Positions 8,976-16,787 of a DNA stretch of 35,026 nt are shown piece after piece. A program made the translations under genes and the position numbers. Position 1 is the first letter of the stretch. Each line of letters begins with the position of its first letter. The notes under the pieces are model-generated. The model had not been told where the DNA came from. It saw only the letters and a list, made by a program, of their open reading frames with translations, and made no database searches. The stretch is from Candidatus Levyibacteriota bacterium (GTDB lineage: Bacteria > Patescibacteriota > Microgenomatia > Levybacterales > UBA12049): positions 169,866-204,891 of the forward strand of contig DAIDHK010000002.1 of NCBI GenBank assembly GCA_027459725.1. The letters run 5' to 3'.

Positions 8976-9647
8976 ATGGTACAAACAATTTTAGTCGTTG
9001 AGGACGACAAAGGGGTACAAAAATACTTAAGAGAGTTGCTTCTCGATAATGGGTATGGCACTCAGGTATCAGCGGATGGGATAGATGCGCTGGAAAAACT
9101 CAAAAAGATAGAGCCCGATGCTGTAGTTTTGGATCTAGGTTTGCCAAAAATGAGCGGTGAGGCAGTGTGTATGGAAATTCGCAAAAAATATCCTGATCTC
9201 CCAATCATTATTCTTACCGCTAAAGATAGTATTAATAATGTAGTTGAAGGTTTAAATTTAGGCGCAGATGATTACATGACTAAACCATTTGTCGGAGATG
9301 AATTATTAGCTCGTCTTAAAGCTAGATTACGCCATTCAGTCTCATCTGATGAGATTTTACAAGTAGATGACTTGACTCTTAATACAAAAACAATGGAAGT
9401 AAAAAGAGGAAACAAACAAATACAGTTGACTCCTCAAGAATACAAGTTACTTGAATATTTAATGTCAAATAAAACACGTGTTCTTACACGTGAGATGATT
9501 CTTAATCGCATTTGGCTGTATGCTTCTGAGGTGGAGACCAGAGTTGTTGATGTGTATATGGGATACTTAAGGAAGAAAATTGATACTGGTTATGAGAAAA
9601 AACTTTTGAAATCAGTACGTGGCTTTGGTTATATGATGAAGGACTAA
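8976..9647 (+). CDS. OmpR/PhoB-family response regulator
   Basis: Two-domain transcription factor of 223 residues. The receiver domain has VVEDD near the start, phospho-acceptor Asp53 (VLDLGLPKMSG), a Thr in ILTAKD and the Lys of TKPF. The winged-helix domain occupies about 125-223, with LTPQEYKLLEYL and the recognition region ETRVVDVYMGYLRKKI. Family members bind direct repeats as phosphorylated dimers. The ATG at 8976 follows an extended -10 and gives the usual N-terminus. Its kinase cannot be assigned: the two kinases in the window lie 7 kb upstream and 1.2 kb downstream on the other strand. The stop overlaps the stop of the convergent gene. Confidence 0.94.
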   Translation: MVQTILVVEDDKGVQKYLRELLLDNGYGTQVSADGIDALEKLKKIEPDAVVLDLGLPKMSGEAVCMEIRKKYPDLPIIILTAKDSINNVVEGLNLGADDYMTKPFVGDELLARLKARLRHSVSSDEILQVDDLTLNTKTMEVKRGNKQIQLTPQEYKLLEYLMSNKTRVLTREMILNRIWLYASEVETRVVDVYMGYLRKKIDTGYEKKLLKSVRGFGYMMKD

Positions 9648-10867
9648 GGATTATATTGTGGCAGAAACTTAGTTATATCAAGTTCTGTCATAGCTTTTTC
9701 TTCCAAAGGACTAAATACGCAAAAAACATTATTAGGTGATAATCCTAAAACTTCCGTTAAATATACCTGCATTCCTTTCGCTCTCATTCTATGAGTTCTC
9801 GCATCAACACTGGAGTAATCACGATCGTATAGATTTTGGTTATTAGTCGAACTTGATATACCCCAATTACCTACAGGAGGAAGTACTACAGAGCTAAACT
9901 CTTTTTCCAGCCAAGAATCCACATCATTCATTTTAGATGTTAGATGATGATCTTGAATTTTCGATTGCCATAACTTCTTTATAAAACTATCATAATCTCT
10001 ATGTATCTCATCATATTGTTCCTGTCTGGCAAAAGAACTTATTGCCTGTTGAGCTAAAAAAGCACGAAATAGTCTCTTTACTATATCTTCATTATTTGGA
10101 TCCAATAAATCCTTAAGAGCGAGATGAAATTTTTTTTGTGCTATACTCTCAATTGCTCTCAAATCATCAAAAGTAGGCTCGGGTATACCGCTAATTGTAG
10201 TTCTGAATCTTTCTTTTAAATCAGTCTCCAGTGTTAGATAATCTTCTAAATTTGCAGCTTTGGTCGCGTAATCCCGCAAAGCTATTCCTCTTGCAACCAC
10301 ATCTGAAGTAACCATAGGGTGTATAACGGCCATGTGCGGTCCAAAGTTCTTGGCGAAATGTTCAACGACTTTTTGGCCTCTATCTATTTTTCCTGCTTCA
10401 CTACCTTTAATTGCAGCTACATCTGCAATAACCTTCTCAGATTCTGAGAGTGCATGATTGAGTCGGTCAGCATAATTACCGTTGACTCTATCATATTGTT
10501 CAATCCCCCATCTTGTAGTGCCATCTGAATTGCGTCTGGCGCCCATTTCTCTCTCACCAGCTAACAAAGATAATTCGTAGGGTACATGTACTCCAGAGAT
10601 AATTCTGTTAATATCCTGTGCTGTACGTGTTTTGCCACTCAATGGAGGACCGATTACAAAAACAAGTCTTATTTCAGGATTATATAAACAATTTAATAAC
10701 TCTTCGCCTGCCTTTTTCCCTCTTAAATTCCAAAAATTACTTAATATCGTACCCCCAATGACTTCTTGTACCTCTCTATCCAGCATTGTTGGCAAATTTA
10801 AACCATTGGGAACACGCGTACTTCTCTCACCGAATGAATTTATTCTATTTATTTCAAAACTGTTCAT
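9644..10867 (-). CDS. P-loop NTPase of unknown function
   Basis: A protein of 407 residues with one clear Walker A motif (VIGPPLSGKT, residues 71-80) after a hydrophobic strand, as in nucleotide kinases and phosphotransferases. I do not recognise the family; a small-molecule or polynucleotide kinase-like fold is possible from the motif shape and the IADVAAI strand that may be Walker B. There is no membrane segment. The ATG at 10867 overlaps the TGA of the upstream histidine kinase gene as ATGA, so the two are translationally coupled and probably act together. The stop overlaps that of the convergent OmpR-type regulator. Confidence 0.85.
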   Translation of the reverse strand: MNSFEINRINSFGERSTRVPNGLNLPTMLDREVQEVIGGTILSNFWNLRGKKAGEELLNCLYNPEIRLVFVIGPPLSGKTRTAQDINRIISGVHVPYELSLLAGEREMGARRNSDGTTRWGIEQYDRVNGNYADRLNHALSESEKVIADVAAIKGSEAGKIDRGQKVVEHFAKNFGPHMAVIHPMVTSDVVARGIALRDYATKAANLEDYLTLETDLKERFRTTISGIPEPTFDDLRAIESIAQKKFHLALKDLLDPNNEDIVKRLFRAFLAQQAISSFARQEQYDEIHRDYDSFIKKLWQSKIQDHHLTSKMNDVDSWLEKEFSSVVLPPVGNWGISSSTNNQNLYDRDYSSVDARTHRMRAKGMQVYLTEVLGLSPNNVFCVFSPLEEKAMTELDITKFLPQYNP

Positions 10868-12021
10868 ACAAGTTTTGGCAGACACACACTCGCTTCAATA
10901 GCATCTCCAGATGATCTCCTGATCGATATTTTACCATTATGATGCTTAACTATATCTTTTGCTAAATACAAGCCTAACCCCATACCCGTATTCATGTTGT
11001 TCTCGCCCTTATAATACTTTTGGAACAAATGCAATAAATCATCCGGTAATATTGTACCTCTATTTACAATTTTTATTCCAATTTGATTCTTTTTTTGAGT
11101 TAGAACTACTGATAATGGAGACTCTTCATTAGAAAACTTCTCAGCATTATCAAGAATATGGGATATTAAATTGTCAATTTTTTCGGGATCTCCTTTAATA
11201 AAAATTGAATTATCACTTGCGTCGTTAACAAAATTGTATTTTCTTTGACTGTGAATAGCGCTATATCTGGCAATTACACGTTCTATGATAGGAACAACAT
11301 TAAAAGTACTTTTAACATATCTTTGTTTTTTTGAGTTTATTCTTGTAATGTCTAATAACTCGTTGACAATGTATATTAGTCTATGAGTTTGAGCATAGAG
11401 TTCATCTATCCATAATCGTTCTTGAGACTTTTTATGAATAAACCTTTTGTGAAGTAGTTGTATATAACCATGAATGGAAGTTAGAGGTGTTCTAAGCTCA
11501 TGGGCAGCCAGAGATATAAATTTATCACGGGTATCTAATGCTTCAGCCATATCCTGATATGCCTGAGCCTTGTTAATAGCTAGGCTTGCCAGAGACCCCA
11601 TGAAATTTAAAGTATTAATAATCTTGGGGGTAAGTCTCTTTTTCTTTGGAATATTTATGGAAAGAACTCCTATTTTAGTTTTTTCAAAAGTGATAGGAAT
11701 ATATACTATTCCAAAAATATCTAGTCCTTCCAATTCTTTATGATATTTGGAGATCTTATCTATAGGGAGCATAAAAATACTTTCACTCTTGAAAGCTTCG
11801 TAAATAAAACCTTTACGCCTAGCATCTACCTGATATTTCTGTGGAAGAGTGCTATATACCCTTTGGAAGTATTTTCCATTTTTAATATATATAGATCCAT
11901 AAGTTGTCTTGAAAATCCCTGCTGCTACAAATACAATGTTTTTATAAGTTTCATCCAAACTCCTACAGTCCAACACCTTAAGCATCAACTCATTCAACTT
12001 TTCTACATCAACACTACTCAT
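10864..12021 (-). CDS. GAF-domain sensor histidine kinase
   Basis: A soluble kinase of 385 residues. A GAF domain fills about residues 10-155, followed by HisKA with phospho-acceptor His174 (AAHELRTPLTS), the N box (HILDNAEKFS) and the G box (GMGLGLYLA) of the HATPase. There is no transmembrane segment, so the signal is probably internal. It is the first gene of a two-gene unit with the P-loop protein. A promoter TTGAAG-N17-TATGCT is found at 12032-12060, with 10 bases between the -10 and the ATG. No receiver gene is in the unit. Confidence 0.92.
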   Translation of the reverse strand: MSSVDVEKLNELMLKVLDCRSLDETYKNIVFVAAGIFKTTYGSIYIKNGKYFQRVYSTLPQKYQVDARRKGFIYEAFKSESIFMLPIDKISKYHKELEGLDIFGIVYIPITFEKTKIGVLSINIPKKKRLTPKIINTLNFMGSLASLAINKAQAYQDMAEALDTRDKFISLAAHELRTPLTSIHGYIQLLHKRFIHKKSQERLWIDELYAQTHRLIYIVNELLDITRINSKKQRYVKSTFNVVPIIERVIARYSAIHSQRKYNFVNDASDNSIFIKGDPEKIDNLISHILDNAEKFSNEESPLSVVLTQKKNQIGIKIVNRGTILPDDLLHLFQKYYKGENNMNTGMGLGLYLAKDIVKHHNGKISIRRSSGDAIEASVCLPKLV

Positions 12022-12031
12022 TACGTGTCAT

Positions 12032-12060
12032 AGCATAGCATTCAGGGATATTTTCTTCAA
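12032..12060 (-). promoter_or_regulatory. Promoter of kinase/P-loop operon
   Basis: The minus strand has TTGAAG (12055-12060), a 17-base spacer and TATGCT (12032-12037), each with four or five matches to consensus. Confidence 0.5.
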
Positions 12061-12092
12061 GTAAAGTGATTCTATAAATGTATAAAGAAAAA

Positions 12093-12272
12093 TTACTTTC
12101 TTTTATTTTTTTTCTGTCTGGATAGACCGCCTTTACGACCAGCCATCTTTGCCTCCTCACTACTCCACTTGTGAGCAGTACCCTTGGCATGTGCAGCTTT
12201 GCCGCCCTTACTGGCGATACTTCTTTGCTTATCGCTATCCATTGAAGCAAATCCACGATTTTTTATTGCCAT
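12093..12272 (-). CDS. KGG-motif stress-induced small protein
   Basis: A 59-residue ORF not in the track; the 80-residue ORF listed there (12014-12256) is its shadow. The sequence has two KGG motifs (ASKGGKAAH and GRKGGLSRQ) with NRGFASMD at the start and a lysine-rich end, the pattern of the KGG family of stress-induced proteins that includes YciG and fungal Con-10. These are small, basic or highly charged and disordered; their molecular role is not settled. The ATG has an excellent ribosome binding site (AAGGAGG, 3-4 bases upstream). It is a separate gene between the kinase operon and the DsbA-like gene. Confidence 0.88.
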   Translation of the reverse strand: MAIKNRGFASMDSDKQRSIASKGGKAAHAKGTAHKWSSEEAKMAGRKGGLSRQKKNKRK

Positions 12273-12401
12273 AAACCTCCTTTTAGAAAAATTTCATATC
12301 ATTAACAATCATTTTTGTTACAAAAAAAGTAATAACTAATAGTGTCATTTCTGCTTCCATAAATATAACGCAATCATAATACTCATATATAAAAGGTCAA
12401 G

Positions 12402-12420
12402 CAATTCTGTGTAAGAATTG
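12402..12420 (-). terminator. Hairpin downstream of DsbA-like gene
   Basis: CAATTCT-N5-AGAATTG is a perfect 7-bp stem just after the stop at 12438. The T-run on the minus strand (CCTTTTATA) is displaced by several bases, so it may be a weak terminator. Confidence 0.4.
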
Positions 12421-12437
12421 TGTGTGAAGTGAAGAGC

Positions 12438-13121
12438 TTATTTTTTTATCTGAGAATCAATAGCACTTTTTAAATCTGAATACGTGTAATTGCCGATAAA
12501 ATGATGTTGGTTAATATAAAATGTAGGAGTCTCGTTTACCTGTAAGCTATTTCCAGCTGCCTCATCTTTGTTAACTCGGTCTATCACTGCCTTAGAATTA
12601 AGTGCTTTATCGAAATTACTAACATTCAACCCAATCTTTTTGGCATAAGTATCAAAATATGATTTCGGATTAGCGCTGGGAGCCCATGTGTTCTGATTAT
12701 CATATAAAATATCGTGCATTTGCCAAAACTTACCTTGCTCAGAAGCAGCAACAGCTGCCTGGGCAGCGATCATGGCATTTTTATGAATTTGAATTAATGG
12801 AAAGTTACGAAAAACTAAATTCATTTTATTTCCATAGGCCTGCTTCAATTGTTTAACGATTGGATACATTGCTCCACAACCAGGGCATTCAAAATCACCA
12901 AATTCAACAAACGTCACAGGAGCATTGCTTGGACCAGTTTGAAAACTACCCTTAGGATCTAATAAAGCATTGCTTGCTTTGGCAGAATCCAGAAGAGAAG
13001 CAGTAGAAGTAGTTGAAGTTGTACTTCCAATGTTTCCGTTACTCAAAAAGACAGCACCTACAATAATAATAATTAGAGTTACAATTCCGATCCCGGTAAT
13101 TACCTTTGCATCCTGTGACAT
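12438..13121 (-). CDS. Membrane-anchored DsbA-like thioredoxin-fold protein
   Basis: The protein has 227 residues. A short cytoplasmic start is followed by one hydrophobic helix (about 8-28), a Ser/Thr-rich linker, then a Thioredoxin_4/DsbA-type domain facing outward. The active site is CPGC (FECPGCGAMYP), and the cis-Pro region is NETPTFYIN. It probably oxidises or isomerises cysteines in exported proteins. The ATG at 13121 is chosen over the upstream start because TATAAT (minus strand, 13128-13133) lies only 6 bases before it, making the mRNA leaderless. No DsbB or VKOR partner is in the window. Confidence 0.92.
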   Translation of the reverse strand: MSQDAKVITGIGIVTLIIIIVGAVFLSNGNIGSTTSTTSTASLLDSAKASNALLDPKGSFQTGPSNAPVTFVEFGDFECPGCGAMYPIVKQLKQAYGNKMNLVFRNFPLIQIHKNAMIAAQAAVAASEQGKFWQMHDILYDNQNTWAPSANPKSYFDTYAKKIGLNVSNFDKALNSKAVIDRVNKDEAAGNSLQVNETPTFYINQHHFIGNYTYSDLKSAIDSQIKK

Positions 13122-13127
13122 GAATTT

Positions 13128-13155
13128 ATTATACAAAAGTTTTATAACTGCGCAA
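13128..13155 (-). promoter_or_regulatory. Promoter of DsbA-like gene
   Basis: The minus strand has TTGCGC (13150-13155), 16 bases, TATAAT (13128-13133), then 6 bases to the ATG. A leaderless transcript is predicted. Confidence 0.55.
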
Positions 13156-13256
13156 GTGGTAGTTTTACAAGTTGTAGTAGATAGGTACTTTTTTCTACTC
13201 TTTCTTATTACTTAAAGTGTTTACTTTATATTCATTTTTAAATAATGCTTCTATTC

Positions 13257-13457
13257 CTACTCATGAAAATGCTTAATTGCATAAGTTAATATTGTACATG
13301 GCATAGATGCTGGAGAAATTGGAAGTTTATTCTATTTCTTCATATCATTAATTACCGTACTTATTAGAGGCGCATGGATATGATCCTCGACTAAATCGTC
13401 AATACCCTGCTGGCTTGATGAGTTTAACAAAGCGGTAGGCAAATAATATAAATTTAC
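13257..13457 (-). pseudogene. In-frame continuation of the 40-residue ORF, broken by TAG codons
   Basis: Beyond the TAG at 13458 the same frame stays open for 41 codons, then TAG (13332-13334), then 24 codons, then TAG (13257-13259). The segments have protein-like composition (LPTALLNSSSQQGIDDLVED and PASMPCTILTYAIKHF). This could be a decayed 3' part of the gene, or chance. No ribosome binding site or good start is seen for the segments on their own. Confidence 0.25.
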
Positions 13458-13580
13458 CTATTCAAGCACTCCAATATCCCATCCCATCTCAGACAGTGAT
13501 TCTATTACCTTTTCCGCCGGCATTCCGGCTTTCTTGCAAGTATCCAGGTATTTTTTTACCTCCTCAGGTAATGTTTGCAT
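13458..13580 (-). CDS. Small 40-residue protein
   Basis: Too short for the ORF track. It starts MQTLPEEVKKYLDTCKKAG and contains VIESLSEMGWDI, which resembles the short helical motif with a GW turn that recurs in small CPR proteins and at the N-terminus of some membrane proteins. It has a strong promoter of its own: TTGACA (minus strand, 13626-13631), 16 bases, TATATA (13604-13609), giving a leader of about 17 bases with a weak AGG. It lies between the DsbA-like gene and the secreted-protein gene. Function is unknown. The frame continues past its TAG without other stop types for some distance. Confidence 0.6.
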   Translation of the reverse strand: MQTLPEEVKKYLDTCKKAGMPAEKVIESLSEMGWDIGVLE

Positions 13581-13603
13581 AATTACACTTACCTATAAGA
13601 CTA

Positions 13604-13631
13604 TATATACGCAATTAAATAAGTTTGTCAA
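13604..13631 (-). promoter_or_regulatory. Sigma70-type promoter of small ORF
   Basis: The minus strand has a perfect TTGACA at 13626-13631 and TATATA at 13604-13609 with a 16-base spacer, pointing at the 40-residue ORF. Confidence 0.6.
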
Positions 13632-13655
13632 GGAAATACTATATTTTACATGTCA

Positions 13656-13664
13656 TGATATAAT
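13656..13664 (+). promoter_or_regulatory. Extended -10 of secreted protein gene
   Basis: TGATATAAT lies 7 bases before the ATG at 13672, predicting a leaderless transcript. Confidence 0.6.
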
Positions 13665-13671
13665 ATGATTA

Positions 13672-14163
13672 ATGAGGATTAGACGTATATTGGCACTGCC
13701 TTTGTTCATCTTCACTTTCTTTATATCTACTTTTAGTGCCTATGCTGATATGGCAAATATCATAAATAATGTTACTAGTAATAATAATACCTCTGGTAAT
13801 ACAACCAGCGTAAATAACGTCCAAACAAATACAAACTCCAATGGTACAACCAGTACTGATATTAAAATCAATGATAATGGAAAAGTTACACAGTATCATT
13901 CAGATCAACCTGGTAGTGTAAATATTAACTCTGAGAATGGTAATACCCATATACAAATTAATAATAATGAGAGAAACGTAACGATTACTACATCTTCTTC
14001 AGCTACTCCAGATATGAAAAAAATTGAAGAAAAATCTAAGAAAGCAATTAAATCCACACTAAAATTAGATCGTAAAACTTCTTCAGCAAGTGCTGATTTT
14101 AAAATATTTAACTTTGATATTAGACAATTCTTTTATAATCTATTTAATTTTAAATGGTTTTAA
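13672..14163 (+). CDS. Secreted Asn/Thr-rich protein
   Basis: The protein has 163 residues. An Arg-rich n-region (MRIRRI), a hydrophobic core and SAYA-D make a standard Sec signal peptide with cleavage after about residue 25. The mature part (26-110) is very rich in Asn, Thr and Ser with alternating short repeats (NNVTSNNNTSGNTT), likely a flexible or beta-repetitive surface segment. A lysine-rich stretch follows (KKIEEKSKKAIKS), and the end is aromatic and hydrophobic (IRQFFYNLFNFKWF), possibly a membrane or wall contact. No family is recognised. The promoter predicts leaderless expression. Confidence 0.8.
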   Translation: MRIRRILALPLFIFTFFISTFSAYADMANIINNVTSNNNTSGNTTSVNNVQTNTNSNGTTSTDIKINDNGKVTQYHSDQPGSVNINSENGNTHIQINNNERNVTITTSSSATPDMKKIEEKSKKAIKSTLKLDRKTSSASADFKIFNFDIRQFFYNLFNFKWF

Positions 14164-14184
14164 TCTCCATCTGAATAGCTAATG

Positions 14185-14193
14185 TGATATACT
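14185..14193 (+). promoter_or_regulatory. Extended -10 of FKBP gene
   Basis: TGATATACT lies 6 bases before the ATG at 14200, again a leaderless arrangement. Confidence 0.55.
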
Positions 14194-14199
14194 ACTCAA

Positions 14200-14538
14200 A
14201 TGCAAAATAAAAACGACGAACTTATAATCGAAGACATAAAAATAGGCACCGGAACTGCTGTAAAATCTGGGGATCGAGTGGTCATGCACTATATCGGGAC
14301 ACTGGAAGATGGGACTAAGTTTGATTCTTCTTATGATCGGGAACAGCCTTTTGAAACTCCTATAGGAGTAGGTTATGTAATTAAAGGATGGGATATGGGG
14401 GTTCCGGGCATGAAAGTGGGAGGAAAAAGGAAGCTAACTATACCTTACCAATTAGGCTATGGAAAATATGGAGTAGATCCGGATATTCCAGGATTCGCAA
14501 CATTAATATTTGAAGTTGAACTATTACAAATCAAATAA
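14200..14538 (+). CDS. FKBP-type peptidyl-prolyl cis-trans isomerase
   Basis: A single-domain FKBP of 112 residues that speeds up Xaa-Pro bond rotation in folding proteins. The family core is complete: GDRVVMHYIGTLEDGTKFDSS, then VIKGWDMGVPGMKVGGKRKL with the Trp at the floor of the pocket, and the YGKYGVDPDIPGFATLIFEVEL end. There is no signal peptide, so it is cytosolic. There is no chaperone insert as in SlyD. It sits alone between the secreted protein gene and a small convergent ORF. Confidence 0.95.
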   Translation: MQNKNDELIIEDIKIGTGTAVKSGDRVVMHYIGTLEDGTKFDSSYDREQPFETPIGVGYVIKGWDMGVPGMKVGGKRKLTIPYQLGYGKYGVDPDIPGFATLIFEVELLQIK

Positions 14539-14541
14539 TAG

Positions 14542-14658
14542 TTAAGCTAGGGCGTGAAAAAGAAGCATAAGAATTTCAGATACTATGGCCGCAATAGCTA
14601 CTACAGATATTAATATAAAACTTGCCGCTAAATGATTCTGAGCCTTTATTGAATTCAC
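14542..14658 (-). CDS. Possible 38-residue single-helix membrane peptide
   Basis: A GTG-started ORF too short for the track. It begins NSIKAQNHLAA and then has one hydrophobic helix of about 24 residues (SFILISVVAIAAIVSEILML). It ends four bases from the stop of the FKBP gene, on the other strand. A weak AAGGG lies upstream. The hydrophobic pattern supports a real peptide, but there is no further evidence. Confidence 0.4.
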   Translation of the reverse strand: MNSIKAQNHLAASFILISVVAIAAIVSEILMLLFHALA

Positions 14659-14778
14659 ACTTATAATTTACCCTTTAATCCATTAATACAATAAAAAAGT
14701 AATAATACTATCAATTAATTATAATAATTATGCAAGAGTATTCTTAATTTTACCTGAAAGATTAATAAAATCATCTAA

Positions 14779-14807
14779 ATGACAAAAGAGAGAATTTTTA
14801 GTAAAAT
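14779..14807 (+). promoter_or_regulatory. Promoter of tRNA-Gln
   Basis: ATGACA (14779-14784), exactly 17 bases, then TAAAAT (14802-14807). Each hexamer has one mismatch to consensus, and the mature tRNA starts 11 bases after the -10. Confidence 0.7.
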
Positions 14808-14817
14808 AAGCTCAGAT

Positions 14818-14891
14818 TGCTGGATCATCTAACGGTAGGATAGTGGACTCTGAATCCATTCATCTTGGTTCGAATCCAAGTCCAGCAGCCA
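14818..14891 (+). tRNA. tRNA-Gln(CUG)
   Basis: A 74-base cloverleaf. The acceptor stem is TGCTGGA/TCCAGCA with discriminator G and encoded CCA. The anticodon stem is GTGGA/TCCAT, the loop is CTCTGAA with anticodon CTG, and the T arm is CTTGG-TTCGAAT-CCAAG. The CUG anticodon reads CAG. The gene is intact although an element appears integrated at its 3' side. Confidence 0.93.
14829..14891. other. Likely attachment site inside tRNA-Gln
   Basis: The last 20 codons and the stop of the serine integrase gene are the reverse complement of the tRNA from its CCA end back to 14829. Ending an integrase gene inside the tRNA is what is expected if the tRNA is the attachment site. The exact crossover and the second copy are not visible here. 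Confidence 0.6.
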
Positions 14892-16496
14892 CTTACTATT
14901 TATTATAACTTGCTGCTGCTTTCTAAGCACAGAAAAGATTGGATTCTCGGCTATTTTCCATATTTTTCTATCCTTAACATATATCCTTTCAAAGAATAAA
15001 CGAAGGTAATGTCTTTTCAAAAAGTCAGGAGCCTCCATATAGGTTTGAAAAGTGTTGGTCGTTAACGACAAAACTTCATCAATCAATTTATAGTCTAGCT
15101 TTGATTTACGCTCCAGTTCATAAATCTGAGATTCAATTTCATTTATTTTTCCTTCAATTTCAGCTTGGGCTTCTAAAAATTTTTCTTTTGTAAGTTCTCC
15201 GTCTATTCTAAGTTCAAGAAGTCTGCTATTTTTTGTTTTTAACCCCTTTTTACGATTTTCCAATGCTTGAACTTGACCTTGAATATCGCCTTTGCTCTGT
15301 TGTAAGATCTCTTTTACCTTTGCCTTTACTAATTCAATAAATTCTGGCTTAAACTCGAATTTTTTAATATAATTAGCAACTTGTTTTTCTAGCTTTTCCG
15401 TTTCTATATAAGTGCTTTTACATCCTCCTGTTTTATTACAATGATAATAGGAAATTTCATCTCTTTTTTGGGAGTTAAGACCATAATGTTTTTCTGCAGT
15501 AAGCCTTAGATAATCTTCTTCATAAACTACTTTCTTATATCCACTAACTCTTTTTTTACCTTTATGAATAGAACAGTAGGCGATACCTCTTAAAAGGAAC
15601 GTATGCTTTCTTTCTCTGGTTAAAAATTGCCTATGTTGAGCAGATACATAATGGCATAGATCAAATAATTCTTTTGTTGTTAGAGGATTATGTTTTCCAA
15701 TTTTTTCCTGCTTTGGTTTACCCCATTTCATTAGTCCATAATAAAACGGATTGTCAATTATTGCGTTTATACTTTGTGGTGAAATAGGATCACCATTTAT
15801 AGCTACTAATCCCTTCTTGCTCATCATTCTTGCCAAAGTAGCATAAGAATAATTACCAGTTGAATAGAGATGAAACACTTCTGTTATTAAGGGTCCTGTT
15901 ATTAGGTCTACCTCAATAGGGTCTAATCTCCTTTCCAAAGCATCATATAACTTTTGCTTATCAGCAGAGTAAAACTTTTTGCTTAACTGTCCCTCTCTGT
16001 TGATGTTCACATATCCAGGAGGCGCCCATCCAGGCCACCAACTTGCATTCCAACGGCCTAACATCCCTCTTTTAGTTTTTCTACTCAAATCCCGACTGTA
16101 ATAAGCGTTTATTCCAGCCATCATAGAATCCATTAAATATCCTTCTGGACTTTCATCAATCATAGGTTGCATCATTGATACTAATTCTACACCAACTTTT
16201 TTAAGGCTTTGTTTATACAATGCGTGATCAAGTTCGTTTCTGCAAAATCTATCAGTGTGGTATACAAGTACAGCCTGAATTTTTTGTTTTCCTTCTTCGC
16301 ACTCGTTTATCATTTGAAGAAAATCTGGTCTATTGTCTGCTGTCGCACTAATGCCGTCATCAATAAAAAATTTAACGATTTTATATCCGTTTCTTTCAGC
16401 GAATTCACTTATAGCTCTTTTTTGTTGACCTATTGAATAATTTCCCTTTTGTTCCTCAGAGCTTACGCGACAATATCCGAATGCTAGTTTTAACAT
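14829..16496 (-). CDS. Large serine recombinase (integrase)
   Basis: The protein has 555 residues. An N-terminal resolvase domain has catalytic Ser12 (GYCRVSSEEQ), the DRFCR arginines and the SRKTKRG helix. The recombinase domain follows (about 165-290, GWAPPGYVN), then a zinc-ribbon region with spaced cysteines (YCSIHKGKK, YHCNKTGGC), and a long coiled coil (about 430-500) typical of serine integrases. The ATG at 16496 is preferred because it starts one strand before the catalytic Ser and lies just after the stop of the upstream gene. The C-terminus is encoded by the antisense strand of tRNA-Gln. It is probably the integrase of the element to the right. Confidence 0.93.
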   Translation of the reverse strand: MLKLAFGYCRVSSEEQKGNYSIGQQKRAISEFAERNGYKIVKFFIDDGISATADNRPDFLQMINECEEGKQKIQAVLVYHTDRFCRNELDHALYKQSLKKVGVELVSMMQPMIDESPEGYLMDSMMAGINAYYSRDLSRKTKRGMLGRWNASWWPGWAPPGYVNINREGQLSKKFYSADKQKLYDALERRLDPIEVDLITGPLITEVFHLYSTGNYSYATLARMMSKKGLVAINGDPISPQSINAIIDNPFYYGLMKWGKPKQEKIGKHNPLTTKELFDLCHYVSAQHRQFLTRERKHTFLLRGIAYCSIHKGKKRVSGYKKVVYEEDYLRLTAEKHYGLNSQKRDEISYYHCNKTGGCKSTYIETEKLEKQVANYIKKFEFKPEFIELVKAKVKEILQQSKGDIQGQVQALENRKKGLKTKNSRLLELRIDGELTKEKFLEAQAEIEGKINEIESQIYELERKSKLDYKLIDEVLSLTTNTFQTYMEAPDFLKRHYLRLFFERIYVKDRKIWKIAENPIFSVLRKQQQVIINSKWLLDLDSNQDEWIQSPLSYR

Positions 16497-16497
16497 A

Positions 16498-16746
16498 TTA
16501 TTTTTCTGTAAAGGCATTAAATGCCCACCAAAAGTCTTCGTGATTGTCATACGTGCCATCGTTATAAAAATTTGTATATTTACCCTCTTTATCTAATTGC
16601 TTTCCGTAGCTCACTTTAAGATAGACTTTTATATCCTCATCTTTGAATTTAATTGAGCGTATTTTTGTCAAAAACCCCCTTATTTTATGTGTCCTTATCA
16701 TTTGTACCTTTTTATCTTTTCTATAAATTTTTATTGTGTAATTCAT
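16498..16746 (-). CDS. Hypothetical 82-residue protein next to integrase
   Basis: A small Lys- and Tyr-rich, probably beta-rich protein ending in the aromatic NHEDFWWAFNAFTEK. No known family is recognised. Its stop is one base from the integrase ATG, so they are likely co-transcribed and translationally linked. By position it could be a directionality factor or accessory protein of the integrase, but this is only suggested by context. The ATG at 16746 is used; a start two codons earlier is possible. Confidence 0.7.
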   Translation of the reverse strand: MNYTIKIYRKDKKVQMIRTHKIRGFLTKIRSIKFKDEDIKVYLKVSYGKQLDKEGKYTNFYNDGTYDNHEDFWWAFNAFTEK

Positions 16747-16787
16747 GGTCATTCATTTTTATTTTTGGACAGGACAGCCCAACCCAA

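Noticed and set aside
12014-12256. 80-residue minus-strand ORF of the track
   Set aside because: It is the wrong frame over the KGG-family gene, which has a good ribosome binding site and clear family motifs.
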